Positions 45,705 to 54,072 are shown, counted from the first letter of the stretch. The stretch: DNA of 64,000 bases from Chitinophagaceae bacterium (GCA_020403455.1 JADBXP010000013.1:1-64000), one strand, 5' to 3'. Translations and numbers: made by a program. The notes: a model not told the origin generated them from the sequence alone.

Positions 45705-47126
45705 TTATAATTGTGTAGAACCAGCGAAAAGTATGGCTGATTTCAGTGCGTTGAGTTTATTGTTGACCTCTTGTAATTCACTTTCGGGTTGACTGGCTGC
45801 AACTACTCCGGCCCCTGCCTGGTAATACAAAGTATTGTTGCGACTCAGCAAACTGCGAATGAGTATGGCATGGTTACAACTTCCATCAAAACCCAGCGTT
45901 CCTATACAACCGCCATAGTAACCCCTGTTGGTTGGTTCCAGTTCATGGATGATTTCCATGGCCCTGATTTTAGGAGCACCACTCAGGGTACCTGCGGGGA
46001 AAGTGGCCGCCAGCAGTGCAAGTGGGTTACTTCCTTCCCGAACCTGACCTGCTACTTCACTCACCAAGTGAATCACATGGCTGTAGTATTGCACTTCACG
46101 AAAATGACGAACCTGCACATCATCACATTGGCGACTCAGGTCATTGCGGGCAAGATCTACCAGCATGATGTGCTCGGCATTTTCTTTGGCATCAGCGAGC
46201 AATTGTTCGGCCATTTGTTTGTCTGCCGCTTCATCGCCTGAACGGCGGAAGGTTCCCGCAATGGGATGCACAATGGCTTGTCCATTTTGCACGATGATCT
46301 GTGCTTCCGGGGAAGAGCCCATCAGCTGGTAAGCGCCATAATCAAAGAAGAAAAGATAGGGAGAGGGATTGATGCTGCGCAGGGAGCGGTACACATTGAA
46401 AACATCTCCCCGGTAGGCCTGCTCAAACCTACGACTCAGTACCACCTGAAATACATCTCCGCGCAGGCAATGCGCAATTCCCTTTTCTACCATGCCCCGG
46501 TAAAATTCATCCGACATATTGGATTGCTCATTTCCCTTGAGCGCAAAAGGATAGACAGGTATATCGCGGCTGCGGATGAGCGAAAGAATGGCTGCAGCAT
46601 CACTGGGTAAATCGGGTACCTTATTCTCACAAAGAATGATCTCATCTTTGAAGTGATTGAAGACGATCACGTATTGATAGAAGCGATAGCGCATGAGCGG
46701 AATGCTGCCAACAGAAGAAGCATCATCCTTCAATTGGATGGATTCGAAAAATGGTACTGCATCGTAAGAAGTATAACCAAACAAACCCTGAGCAACCGTT
46801 GCTTCCGGGAATTGAGGCGGTGTTGTCTGAAATTGCTGCATGAACTGCCAGATTCTATCAGGCACAGTATGCGGATCCGTTATTTTTTCCCTTACTGCTT
46901 CCTCACCGGGCAATTTATAATCAATGGAATGCCGGTCACTGATTTCTATGCCGGCAATGGCATGAATACCAATGAAGGAATAGCTGTTATCAGCAGCATG
47001 GTGATCGGTACTCTCCAGCAAGATGGTATCGCGGTACTGATCGCGCAGGCGCAGATAAATTCCAACTGGTGTGTACATGTCACCCAGCATCTTGTAGCAA
47101 TGGGTAGTGAAGTTGATCTTTTGCAT
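45705..47126 (-). CDS. trpE: anthranilate synthase component I
   Basis: A 473-residue chorismate-using enzyme. The LLES feedback element (TILLESTDHH near residue 40) forms the tryptophan-binding pocket, and the C-terminal chorismate domain has the FQVVLSRRF, PIAGTFRRSGDE, ENAEHIMLVDLARNDLSR and GTLSGAPKIRAMEI blocks. Start 47126 (MQKINFTT) is chosen because it lies 17 bases after the attenuator T-run; the frame to 47159 would put the start in the hairpin. It is the first structural gene of the trp-his run, directly controlled by the attenuator upstream. Confidence 0.95.
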   Translation of the reverse strand: MQKINFTTHCYKMLGDMYTPVGIYLRLRDQYRDTILLESTDHHAADNSYSFIGIHAIAGIEISDRHSIDYKLPGEEAVREKITDPHTVPDRIWQFMQQFQTTPPQFPEATVAQGLFGYTSYDAVPFFESIQLKDDASSVGSIPLMRYRFYQYVIVFNHFKDEIILCENKVPDLPSDAAAILSLIRSRDIPVYPFALKGNEQSNMSDEFYRGMVEKGIAHCLRGDVFQVVLSRRFEQAYRGDVFNVYRSLRSINPSPYLFFFDYGAYQLMGSSPEAQIIVQNGQAIVHPIAGTFRRSGDEAADKQMAEQLLADAKENAEHIMLVDLARNDLSRQCDDVQVRHFREVQYYSHVIHLVSEVAGQVREGSNPLALLAATFPAGTLSGAPKIRAMEIIHELEPTNRGYYGGCIGTLGFDGSCNHAILIRSLLSRNNTLYYQAGAGVVAASQPESELQEVNNKLNALKSAILFAGSTQL

Positions 47127-47142
47127 AATCCCTTGTTGTGGC

Positions 47143-47172
47143 AAAAAAAAACCCGGCAATTGCTCGCCGGGG
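47143..47172 (-). terminator. trp attenuator terminator hairpin
   Basis: On the minus strand CCCGGC (47171-47166) pairs with GCCGGG (47157-47152) over an 8-base loop and is followed by nine Ts (47151-47143). It sits between the leader peptide stop and trpE, so it ends transcription before the structural genes unless pre-empted by the antiterminator. Confidence 0.88.
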
Positions 47173-47217
47173 TTGGTTATATTTTTACATTCAATACAAT
47201 GGCATTACCATCCCCGG
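47167..47217 (-). promoter_or_regulatory. trp antiterminator (alternative fold)
   Basis: CCGGGGATGG (47217-47208, spanning the last leader codons) can pair with CCAACCCCGG (47176-47167): six GC pairs, one A-A mismatch, three more pairs. The second arm overlaps the 5' arm of the terminator, so the two folds exclude each other. A ribosome held at the Trp-Trp codons would end about 14 bases before the first arm, leaving it free; one at the stop codon would cover it. Confidence 0.8.
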
Positions 47218-47264
47218 AAGAGATTGCCGTGCCACCATGCATTGGAATGTTTTCTGCTATTCAT
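47205..47264 (-). CDS. trpL: trp operon leader peptide
   Basis: A 19-residue ORF, MNSRKHSNAWWHGNLFRGW, 78 bases before trpE. It has tandem Trp codons (TGG TGG at 47237-47232), a His codon directly after, and a third Trp as last codon, three of 19 residues being the rarest amino acid. This is the sensor of a ribosome-mediated attenuator. There is no Shine-Dalgarno sequence; the ATG is 4 bases after the -7 element, so translation would start at the mRNA 5' end. Too short for ordinary gene callers. Confidence 0.9.
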   Translation of the reverse strand: MNSRKHSNAWWHGNLFRGW

Positions 47265-47268
47265 GCTG

Positions 47269-47299
47269 CAAAGATGTGGTTTCCTGCTAGATTTTCCAA
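47269..47299 (-). promoter_or_regulatory. trp operon promoter
   Basis: TTG (47299-47297), a 20-base spacer and CATCTTTG (47276-47269), one mismatch from TAnnTTTG. Transcription would start about the trpL ATG. It is divergent from the DUF2147 gene, sharing a region of about 100 bases. Confidence 0.65.
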
Positions 47300-47367
47300 G
47301 TTTTTTCTTTGCGCAGGTTTGTCCACCTTTGAAGAGAAAATCTGTTAATTATTTCAACAAAGAATAC

Positions 47368-47811
47368 ATGAGAACAATTCTAGTCCTTCTGGTATTGCTT
47401 CATACATCCTTTACTCCTTCTACAAGAACCGCCCTTCCCGCAGATGATATAACGGGGGTATGGCTGGATGCCAGCGGAAAAGGCAAAGTGCAGGTATATA
47501 AAGAGAATGGCAAGTATTTCGGTAAGATAGCCTGGCTTCGCGAACCGCTGAACGAGAAAGGACAACCCAAAAAAGATGAGAAGAATCCTACCGCCAAACT
47601 CCAATCCCAGCCCTTGGTTGGATTGGTGATATTGCGAGAATTTGTTTACAAAGAAGGGGAATGGACAGATGGCAGGATCTACGATCCTGAGAACGGAAAG
47701 GAATACAAAAGTTATGTAAGAATGAAAGACCCCAATACCCTACTACTGCGCGGTTACATTGGCATATCGCTGATCGGAAGAACTGAGGTTTGGACGCGTA
47801 CCCAACTCTAG
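47368..47811 (+). CDS. DUF2147 family exported protein
   Basis: A 147-residue protein with signal peptide (MRTILVLLVLLHTSFTPS). The domain starts DDITGVWLDASGKGKVQVYKENGKYFGKI and ends with GRIYDPENGKEYKSYVRM and LLLRGYIGISLIGRTEVW, the full DUF2147 pattern. Function unknown; family members are secreted beta-rich proteins. It is the only plus-strand gene between the two amino acid operons, transcribed away from the trp promoter and ending 5 bases before the hisB stop, so hisB transcripts run antisense into it. Confidence 0.85.
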   Translation: MRTILVLLVLLHTSFTPSTRTALPADDITGVWLDASGKGKVQVYKENGKYFGKIAWLREPLNEKGQPKKDEKNPTAKLQSQPLVGLVILREFVYKEGEWTDGRIYDPENGKEYKSYVRMKDPNTLLLRGYIGISLIGRTEVWTRTQL

Positions 47812-47816
47812 TATTG

Positions 47817-48950
47817 CTATAATACTCCTTTGGTTGAAGGCAGATACTGACTGAAGGGGTCGCGCTTCACCGCCATGCGGATGGCTTTGGCAAATGCTTT
47901 GAAAATGGCTTCTATCTTGTGGTGTTCGTTCGTACCACTGCATTGTATGTGAAGGTTGCACTTGGCAGCATCACTGAAAGATTTAAAAAAGTGTTCAAAC
48001 ATTTCTGTGGGCATGTCACCAATTTTCTCCCGGGTAAATTCAGCCTCCCAGACCAGCCAACTCCTTCCCCCGAAATCGATGAGTACTTTAGCAGCAGCTT
48101 CATCCATGGGCAATGCAAAGCCATAGCGTTCCATACCTCTTTTGTCTGCCAGAGCCAGGGCAAAAGCCTCTCCCAGCGCAATGCCTGTATCTTCAATCGT
48201 GTGGTGCTCATCGATGTGCAGATCACCTTGGGTGGTAACGTCGAGGTCCAGTTTGCCATGTCGAGCTATCTGGTCGAGCATGTGATCAAAAAAACCAATG
48301 CCTGTCCGGATGTTGGCAATACCGGTTCCTTCCATGCGCAGCCGGATATCGATTTTCGTTTCATGGGTGTTGCGGCTATGGGTTACTTCGCGTAAACCCA
48401 TTTTCAGGTAGGCATAGATTGCAGACCAATCATCGGTTTCGAGTACAATGACCTCTCTCAATTGTGCTTCTTGTTCGGGTGATAGGTGGTGTGGTGCATT
48501 GGGGGGACGGAAATAAATGGCCTTACATCCCAGATTATGCGCCAGTTGAAGATCACTCCAGCGATCACCGATCACCAGAGATCTAGATAAATCGAAATCG
48601 TCGTTGCCGATCAGGTGGGTCAACATTCCTGTGCCCGGCTTGCGGGTGGGAGCATTGTCTTCAGGCCGTGAACGATCTACCAGAATTTCATGGAACTGAA
48701 ATCCTTCTCCAGCCAGGGTTCGCAGCATGAGATCCTGAACAGGATGAAAATTTTCTTCCGGAAACGTATGCGTTCCCAAACCATCCTGATTGGTCACCAG
48801 TACGTGATAAAAATCAAAGTCGGCAGCTATGCGGGAAAGGGTACTGATGGCACCCGGAACAAAGCGTGTCTTCTCGATGTGGTCGATTTGAAAATCTTCG
48901 GGCTCTACCAAAATCACACCATCTCTGTCGATGAAAAGTATCGGCTTCAT
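47817..48950 (-). CDS. hisB: bifunctional histidinol-phosphatase/imidazoleglycerol-phosphate dehydratase
   Basis: A 377-residue fusion. The N-terminal HAD phosphatase (about 1-165) opens ILFIDRDGVILVEPEDF with nucleophile Asp and has GDRWSDLQLA; the C-terminal dehydratase (about 185-377) has GIGFFDHMLDQIARHG, HIDEHHTIEDTGIALG and CSGTNEHHKIEAIFKA, with Mn-binding His/Glu clusters. It supplies two steps of the pathway. Start one base after the cytochrome stop; the last gene of the first his run. No terminator is visible after it, only a 6-bp AT-rich hairpin at the stop. Confidence 0.95.
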   Translation of the reverse strand: MKPILFIDRDGVILVEPEDFQIDHIEKTRFVPGAISTLSRIAADFDFYHVLVTNQDGLGTHTFPEENFHPVQDLMLRTLAGEGFQFHEILVDRSRPEDNAPTRKPGTGMLTHLIGNDDFDLSRSLVIGDRWSDLQLAHNLGCKAIYFRPPNAPHHLSPEQEAQLREVIVLETDDWSAIYAYLKMGLREVTHSRNTHETKIDIRLRMEGTGIANIRTGIGFFDHMLDQIARHGKLDLDVTTQGDLHIDEHHTIEDTGIALGEAFALALADKRGMERYGFALPMDEAAAKVLIDFGGRSWLVWEAEFTREKIGDMPTEMFEHFFKSFSDAAKCNLHIQCSGTNEHHKIEAIFKAFAKAIRMAVKRDPFSQYLPSTKGVL

Positions 48951-48951
48951 G

Positions 48952-49398
48952 TTATTTTAATTTGGCCCGGGCAGCTTTCACTTCTGCGGGAGTCACAGCC
49001 CCTGCTTTGTTGCTCCAGTTGTTCCTGATATAAGTGAGTACATCTGCCACTTGCTGGTCGGTAAGATCGGCATGGGGTGCCATGTTATTGCTGTAGAACT
49101 CACCATCAATCTCTACCCGATCGGTCATTCCTTTTACGATAACCTGTATGAGTCGAAATTTATCTTTCCCCTTCACTGCCGAAGCACCATCGAGGGGTGG
49201 GTTCATGTGGGGCACTCCTCCCCCATCGGGCTGGTGGCAAGCAACACAACGCTGCACATAAATGGTCTTACCGCGTTGCATGGATGCTTCCAGTGTGGTT
49301 GTTTGTCCTTTTGCAGTGAAAGACAACAACAAGGTTCCGGTTAACAAGAACGCAGAATAGCAGTTGGCGATTCGCTCAATCATATTTCTCTTCATCAT
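48952..49398 (-). CDS. exported c-type cytochrome
   Basis: A 148-residue monoheme cytochrome c. Signal peptide up to about residue 31, heme site Cys51-x-x-Cys54-His55 (CVACH), probable axial Met106 in SNNMAPHADL and the final helix DVLTYIRNNW. It starts 3 bases after the sugar dehydrogenase stop and ends one base before hisB. It is the likely electron acceptor of that dehydrogenase, passing electrons to a terminal oxidase. Confidence 0.9.
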   Translation of the reverse strand: MMKRNMIERIANCYSAFLLTGTLLLSFTAKGQTTTLEASMQRGKTIYVQRCVACHQPDGGGVPHMNPPLDGASAVKGKDKFRLIQVIVKGMTDRVEIDGEFYSNNMAPHADLTDQQVADVLTYIRNNWSNKAGAVTPAEVKAARAKLK

Positions 49399-49401
49399 CG
49401 T

Positions 49402-50694
49402 TTATTGATTCCCCTGGTACATAATTCTGAAAATGCTTCCTTTGTTGTCATCTGATACATACAGAGATCCATCGGGACCCTGTGCAAGTCCGCAGGGTCT
49501 GTGAGCAACGGCCCTTAAATTATTGACAACTTCCACTCCGGAGAATCCATTGGCAAAGACCTCCCACTTACCGGTGGGCTTGCCGTTTTCAAAAGGAATG
49601 AAAGCTACATAGAATCCTTCCTGTGGAAGTGGAAATCGATTCCAGGAACCATGGAAAGCAATGAAAGCTCCATTTTTGTATCGGGCAGGAAACTGGTTGC
49701 CTGTATAAAAAAGCAGGGCATTCGGTGCCATGTGGGCAGGGAATGCCATATCGGGTACTTTAAAGGAAGTTGTTGGTGCTTTCTTTCCGTCGCCACCATA
49801 CTCAGGAGCGAGGATCAGCTTGTTTTGCTGGTTATCGAAATAGGCATAGGGCCAACCGGCATTGTCACCCGGATTGATCTCATACATGGTCTCTGCCGGC
49901 AATTCAGCATTGGCCTTGTCATCATAATATTGGGGGAACAGATTATTCAGTTGATCGCGTCCATGCTGGGTTACAAATAATTTATTCGTTTGGGTATTCC
50001 AATCCAACCCTACCACATTGCGCAATCCGGTTGCATACCGCACCCCATTGGCATAAGTCTGGTTCAGAACATTGGCCTTGAACTGCCATACCCCGCCGGC
50101 TGAGTCGAGAATCGGACAAGGATTCATGCCCATGGAGCCGGTCTGACGATCTTTTTCCTGGCAGGAATTGGAGAATGCACCGATGTTCACGTAAATATTT
50201 CCATTGTTATCAAGGGTGATGGATTTGGAAGCATGTTGGCGGCGGTTGATCAATCCGGTGATGATTTTTTCCGGTGCCTCCCTGTTTTCCACTTCCCCTT
50301 TGTCATTGAGTTTGTAGCGGAAAACTTCTTCATCGCTGGAAGCATAGAGATAACCTTTGTGTATGGCGATACCTGTTCCGGTATAGTTGCCAAATCCATT
50401 CACTTCTTCTGTCCTTCCATCTTTGTTGAGGTCACGCAGGTACATGATTCCGTTGCCATTGAGCTTGCGTTCCAGTTTCACATAGATATCTCCTTGCTGG
50501 TTCACTGCAATGTGGCGAGCACGTCCCATGTTTTCCGCCACTTTCAGTGCCGAGAATCCATTGGGTAATTTCAATCCTGCGTTGTTGCTATCGGGCAATA
50601 CAGTTATGGGCTTACGGTGCTGAAGTGTGTCTCCGGCTGTTGAGTCACAGGCCACACAAGCAACCAATAAAAAAAGAGAAATAGATTTATACAT
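49402..50694 (-). CDS. PQQ-dependent sugar dehydrogenase-like lipoprotein (sorbosone dehydrogenase family)
   Basis: A 430-residue protein with a lipoprotein-type signal (MYKSISLFLLVACVAC, lipobox ending in Cys). The beta-propeller of the soluble glucose/L-sorbosone dehydrogenase family is visible: NGFSALKVAENMGRARHIAV, YATGLRNVVGLDWN, FVTQHGRDQLNNLFP, INPGDNAGWPYAYFD, FHGSWNR and HRPCGLAQGPDGSLYVSDDNKG. It would oxidise a sugar in the periplasm or at the membrane with PQQ as cofactor, passing electrons to the cytochrome c encoded next. Substrate unknown. Start at 50694 is chosen for the signal peptide; 50 bases after hisC. Confidence 0.85.
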   Translation of the reverse strand: MYKSISLFLLVACVACDSTAGDTLQHRKPITVLPDSNNAGLKLPNGFSALKVAENMGRARHIAVNQQGDIYVKLERKLNGNGIMYLRDLNKDGRTEEVNGFGNYTGTGIAIHKGYLYASSDEEVFRYKLNDKGEVENREAPEKIITGLINRRQHASKSITLDNNGNIYVNIGAFSNSCQEKDRQTGSMGMNPCPILDSAGGVWQFKANVLNQTYANGVRYATGLRNVVGLDWNTQTNKLFVTQHGRDQLNNLFPQYYDDKANAELPAETMYEINPGDNAGWPYAYFDNQQNKLILAPEYGGDGKKAPTTSFKVPDMAFPAHMAPNALLFYTGNQFPARYKNGAFIAFHGSWNRFPLPQEGFYVAFIPFENGKPTGKWEVFANGFSGVEVVNNLRAVAHRPCGLAQGPDGSLYVSDDNKGSIFRIMYQGNQ

Positions 50695-50744
50695 GGGAAA
50701 GATTTTTCGTTGCATTAAAAATACAAATCAAAGGGCAATTCGGT

Positions 50745-51809
50745 TCAATTAATTACTGAATCCTGCCAACGGATCAGGGCATCCACCAAATGCGTATTTT
50801 CCTGTTCGGTGCCAATGGTAATGCGAAGGCAGTCATCACAGAGTTGCACTTTGCTTCGGTCACGGACTACAATACCATTCTCCAATAAAAATTCATAGAC
50901 CTTCCTGGCATTGCGGATTTTTACCAGCAGGAAATTCGCATCCGACGGGTAAACTGTTTCCACTTCAGGCATAGTGGCCAAAACTTCCGCCAGAGCATCC
51001 CGCATATCCACCAGATGACGAATCATATCGTTCACCTGTTCTACTTCCTCCAATGCTTTTAAAGCGAGCTCCTGTGCAGGTTGACTTATATTATAAGGTG
51101 GTTTTACCCGTTGCAACACTTCAATAATAGCAGTGCTCGCAAATGCCATACCTAATCTTAGTCCCGCTAAACCCCAGGCCTTGCTGAGCGTTTGCAAAAC
51201 AACGAGGTTGGGATAATCTGTGAGCGCCGTTATCCAGGAACGTTGTCGCGCAAAATTGATATAAGCCTCATCAATAACGACCAGTCCGTTAAAATGATTT
51301 AAAATAGTTTCTATGTCCTGCCACTGCATGAGGTTACCGGTTGGATTATTCGGAGAGCATATCCAGATGATGCGGGTATCTTCATTCACCAACTGTTCCA
51401 GGTGAACCAGGTCTAGCTGGAAATCCGGCAAGAGCGGAGCCCTAACAATTTTTACATCGTTGATATTGGCACTCACTTCATACATGCCATAGGTTGGCGG
51501 ACAGATAATAGTATTGCTTTTACCGGGTTCACAAAAACAACGATAGAGCAGGTCGATACATTCATCACTTCCATTTCCAATGAAAATATGTTCCGGTACG
51601 ATGCCTTTGATGACAGATAATTTTTCGCGCAGGAGACGGTGGTGCGGATCGGGGTAGCGATTGTACCATTGGATGAGCGGGGAACCCAGGCTATTCTCAT
51701 TGGCATCGAGAAAAACCTTTGCCTCACCACTGAATTCATCGCGTGCGGAGGAATACGGTTGTAAATCTCGGATGTTCCTGCGGATCAGTTTTTTCAGGTC
51801 AAATGACAT
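50745..51809 (-). CDS. hisC: histidinol-phosphate aminotransferase
   Basis: A 354-residue fold-type I aminotransferase. LDANENSLGSP, FIGNGSDECIDLLYR, CSPNNPTGN, VIDEAYINFA and PLP Lys in LQTLSKAWGLAGLRLG are present. It begins 27 bases after the hisD stop; length is standard. Position between hisD and hisB confirms the role over AspC-type transaminases. Confidence 0.94.
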   Translation of the reverse strand: MSFDLKKLIRRNIRDLQPYSSARDEFSGEAKVFLDANENSLGSPLIQWYNRYPDPHHRLLREKLSVIKGIVPEHIFIGNGSDECIDLLYRCFCEPGKSNTIICPPTYGMYEVSANINDVKIVRAPLLPDFQLDLVHLEQLVNEDTRIIWICSPNNPTGNLMQWQDIETILNHFNGLVVIDEAYINFARQRSWITALTDYPNLVVLQTLSKAWGLAGLRLGMAFASTAIIEVLQRVKPPYNISQPAQELALKALEEVEQVNDMIRHLVDMRDALAEVLATMPEVETVYPSDANFLLVKIRNARKVYEFLLENGIVVRDRSKVQLCDDCLRITIGTEQENTHLVDALIRWQDSVIN

Positions 51810-51835
51810 AAATCTTGCTATAAGTATGAATGTGA

Positions 51836-53119
51836 TTATTTTGGTTGCAATCTGATTTCCACTGCCCGCGCATGTGCCTGCAAACCTTCTGCCAAGGCCA
51901 TTTCTACGACAGTTGGGGCTAGTGAAGTAAGGCCTTCTCTGGTGAGTCGCTGGTAGGTGATTTTCTTGACAAAACTATCTACACTCACGCCGCTGTAGGC
52001 CCTGGCAAAACCATTCGTTGGAAGGGTATGATTGGTTCCGCTGGCATAATCTCCTACACTTTCAGGGGAGTAATTCCCCAAAAAAACAGAGCCGGCATTG
52101 ATAACCTTCTCACCCAATAATTCTGCTTCTTCGCAAGCAATGATGAGGTGTTCGGGTGCATAGGCATTTACCAATGCCAAGGCATCCTGCTGATCTTTCA
52201 CTATGATGGCCTTGCTGTTGTGGAATGCCTGACGTGCATAATCTGCCCGGGGCAAGATGGCCAGTTGCTGCTGAACTGCTTTCTCAACTTTTGCCGGAAG
52301 AGAGTCATCGGTGGTAACCAATAGAACCTGGCTGTCAGCACCGTGTTCTGCCTGACTCAGTAGATCTGCTGCCACAAATTCAGGGTGCGCAGATGCATCA
52401 GCCCACACACATACTTCACTGGGTCCGGCAGGCATATCGATGGCTATTCCCTCCTGCTGTGCCAATTGTTTGGCAGCTGTAACATACTGGTTGCCCGGAC
52501 CGAAAATTTTATAGACAGCAGGAACTGTTTCCGTTCCATAGGTCATGGCTGCTATTGCCTGCACACCACCAATGGTAAAGATTTGCTGAATGCCCACTTC
52601 GGCTGCGGCTACCAGAATTGCCGGATGCACTTTACCATCTTTTCCGGGGGGTGTACACAAGATCACTTCTTTGCATCCTGCCAACTGCGCCGGAATACCC
52701 AGCATCAGAATGGTTGAAAACAAAGGCGCTGTTCCTCCGGGAATGTAAAGTCCCACTTTTTCTATGGGCCGGGATCTGCGCCAACAGGTAATTCCGGGCA
52801 TGGTTTCTATCGGATCTTCCTGGCGCAACTGGGGAGTATGGAATTGTCGAATGTTACTCGCTGCCTGTCGAATCGCCTGCAATAATTCTACGGAAATTTT
52901 TTCCGCTGCTGCGGCCACCGTCTGCTGATTGATGGAAAAATCATCCAGCGTCGCACCATCAAACTCCTTTGTCAGCCGACGCACTGCAGCATCCCCACCC
53001 GCTTTCACCTCCTCCATGATCTTTCTTACCTGATCAAAAAGTCGGGTAGGATCTGAAACGGGTCGCTGCAACAAGGAAGGCCAGGTGGCGACTTCGGGAT
53101 ATAGAATCGTTGACAACAT
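51836..53119 (-). CDS. hisD: histidinol dehydrogenase
   Basis: A 427-residue zinc enzyme oxidising histidinol to histidine. IEKVGLYIPGGTAPLFST, GGVQAIAAMTYGTETVP, GPGNQYVTAAKQ, DMPAGPSEVCV and LLSQAEHGADSQVLLV with Zn-binding Gln/His are all seen, and the C-terminal HTLPT with the last His. Length as in other HisD. 20 bases after hisG. Confidence 0.95.
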   Translation of the reverse strand: MLSTILYPEVATWPSLLQRPVSDPTRLFDQVRKIMEEVKAGGDAAVRRLTKEFDGATLDDFSINQQTVAAAAEKISVELLQAIRQAASNIRQFHTPQLRQEDPIETMPGITCWRRSRPIEKVGLYIPGGTAPLFSTILMLGIPAQLAGCKEVILCTPPGKDGKVHPAILVAAAEVGIQQIFTIGGVQAIAAMTYGTETVPAVYKIFGPGNQYVTAAKQLAQQEGIAIDMPAGPSEVCVWADASAHPEFVAADLLSQAEHGADSQVLLVTTDDSLPAKVEKAVQQQLAILPRADYARQAFHNSKAIIVKDQQDALALVNAYAPEHLIIACEEAELLGEKVINAGSVFLGNYSPESVGDYASGTNHTLPTNGFARAYSGVSVDSFVKKITYQRLTREGLTSLAPTVVEMALAEGLQAHARAVEIRLQPK

Positions 53120-53139
53120 AGGTATAATTTAAAGTATCA

Positions 53140-53997
53140 TTAAAGTATCATTTTCTCGATGGGAACAACCAGGATGCCCTGTGCACCTGCATCCCGCAAC
53201 TGCTCGATGATGTTCCAAAAATCATTTTCATTTAAAACGCTGTGTACACTGCTCCATCCGGGTTCTGCCAACGGCAGCACGGTCGGACTCTTCATGCCCG
53301 GCAATAGTGAGATGATGGATGAAAGCTTTTCATTGGGCGCATTCAACAAAATGTATTTGTGGTTCCTGGCTTTTTTCACAGAACGTATGCGGAACAACAG
53401 TTTCTCCAGTATGGCTTCTTTCTCCGGAGGCAGTTGAGTGTTTTTGATTAACACCGCCTGTGATTGCAAGATGGGTGTTGCCTCTCTCAGTCCATTCATG
53501 AATAAAGTTGAGCCACTGCTCACCAGATCGCAAATAGCATCTGCTAAACCGATTCCCGGCGCGATCTCTACACTTCCACTGATGGGATGAATTTCTGCCT
53601 GCACACCCTGTTCTTGTAAAAAATCTCCCAGAATAACGGGGTAGCTGGTAGCAATCTTCTTGCCCTTCAAATCCTCTACACCGTTATACGCATCGCCCTT
53701 CTTCACGGCAATGCTGAGCCGACATTTTCCGAAGCCAAGGGGTTCGCAACTGATCACCTCCTTTTTCTTTTCGCGAACAACATTCTCTCCCACAAATCCG
53801 ATATCAGCTACATTGTCTTCCACATATTGAGGAATATCATCGTCACGCAGAAAATACAATTCCAGCGGAAAATTACTGGCATCTGCCTTCAGCTTGTTGA
53901 CACCGTTGGACATATCAATACCACATTCTTTCAGTAACCGCATCGAGTCTTCGTGCAGACGACCGCTTTTTTGTATAGCAAGGGTAAGTTTCATCAT
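53140..53997 (-). CDS. hisG: ATP phosphoribosyltransferase (long form)
   Basis: A 285-residue long-form HisG, first step of histidine synthesis. LTLAIQKSGRLHEDSMRLL opens it, DDDIPQYVEDNVADIGFVGENVV and the PRPP loop (DLVSSGSTLFMNGL) follow, and the last 70 residues form the ACT-like HisG_C domain for histidine feedback, so no HisZ is needed. First structural gene after the his attenuator, about 45 bases after its T-run. An alternative ATG lies one codon downstream. Confidence 0.94.
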   Translation of the reverse strand: MMKLTLAIQKSGRLHEDSMRLLKECGIDMSNGVNKLKADASNFPLELYFLRDDDIPQYVEDNVADIGFVGENVVREKKKEVISCEPLGFGKCRLSIAVKKGDAYNGVEDLKGKKIATSYPVILGDFLQEQGVQAEIHPISGSVEIAPGIGLADAICDLVSSGSTLFMNGLREATPILQSQAVLIKNTQLPPEKEAILEKLLFRIRSVKKARNHKYILLNAPNEKLSSIISLLPGMKSPTVLPLAEPGWSSVHSVLNENDFWNIIEQLRDAGAQGILVVPIEKMIL

Positions 53998-54043
53998 TGG
54001 TTAATTTTTGTTTTGATATTACAGTCAGTTGATCGGGGCAATC

Positions 54044-54072
54044 AAAAAAAAAGGCCTACCCGAGGGTAAGCC
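54044..54072 (-). terminator. his attenuator terminator hairpin
   Basis: On the minus strand GGCTTACC (54072-54065) pairs with GGTAGGCC (54060-54053; one T-G) over the tetraloop CTCG, followed by nine Ts (54052-54044). It stops transcription about 45 bases before hisG. Confidence 0.9.

Noticed and set aside
47143..47299. T-box or tryptophan RNA-binding (TRAP) type leader as alternative
   Set aside because: No T-box consensus and no series of GAG/UAG triplets; the short leader ORF with Trp codons explains the structure better.
46653..47348. 231-residue ORF antisense to trpE and the trp leader
   Set aside because: No promoter, no motif, overlaps a fully supported gene and regulatory region.
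47810..47826. 6-bp hairpin AGTATT/AATACT at the hisB end as terminator
   Set aside because: AT-only stem overlapping the hisB stop with no T-run; too weak to call.
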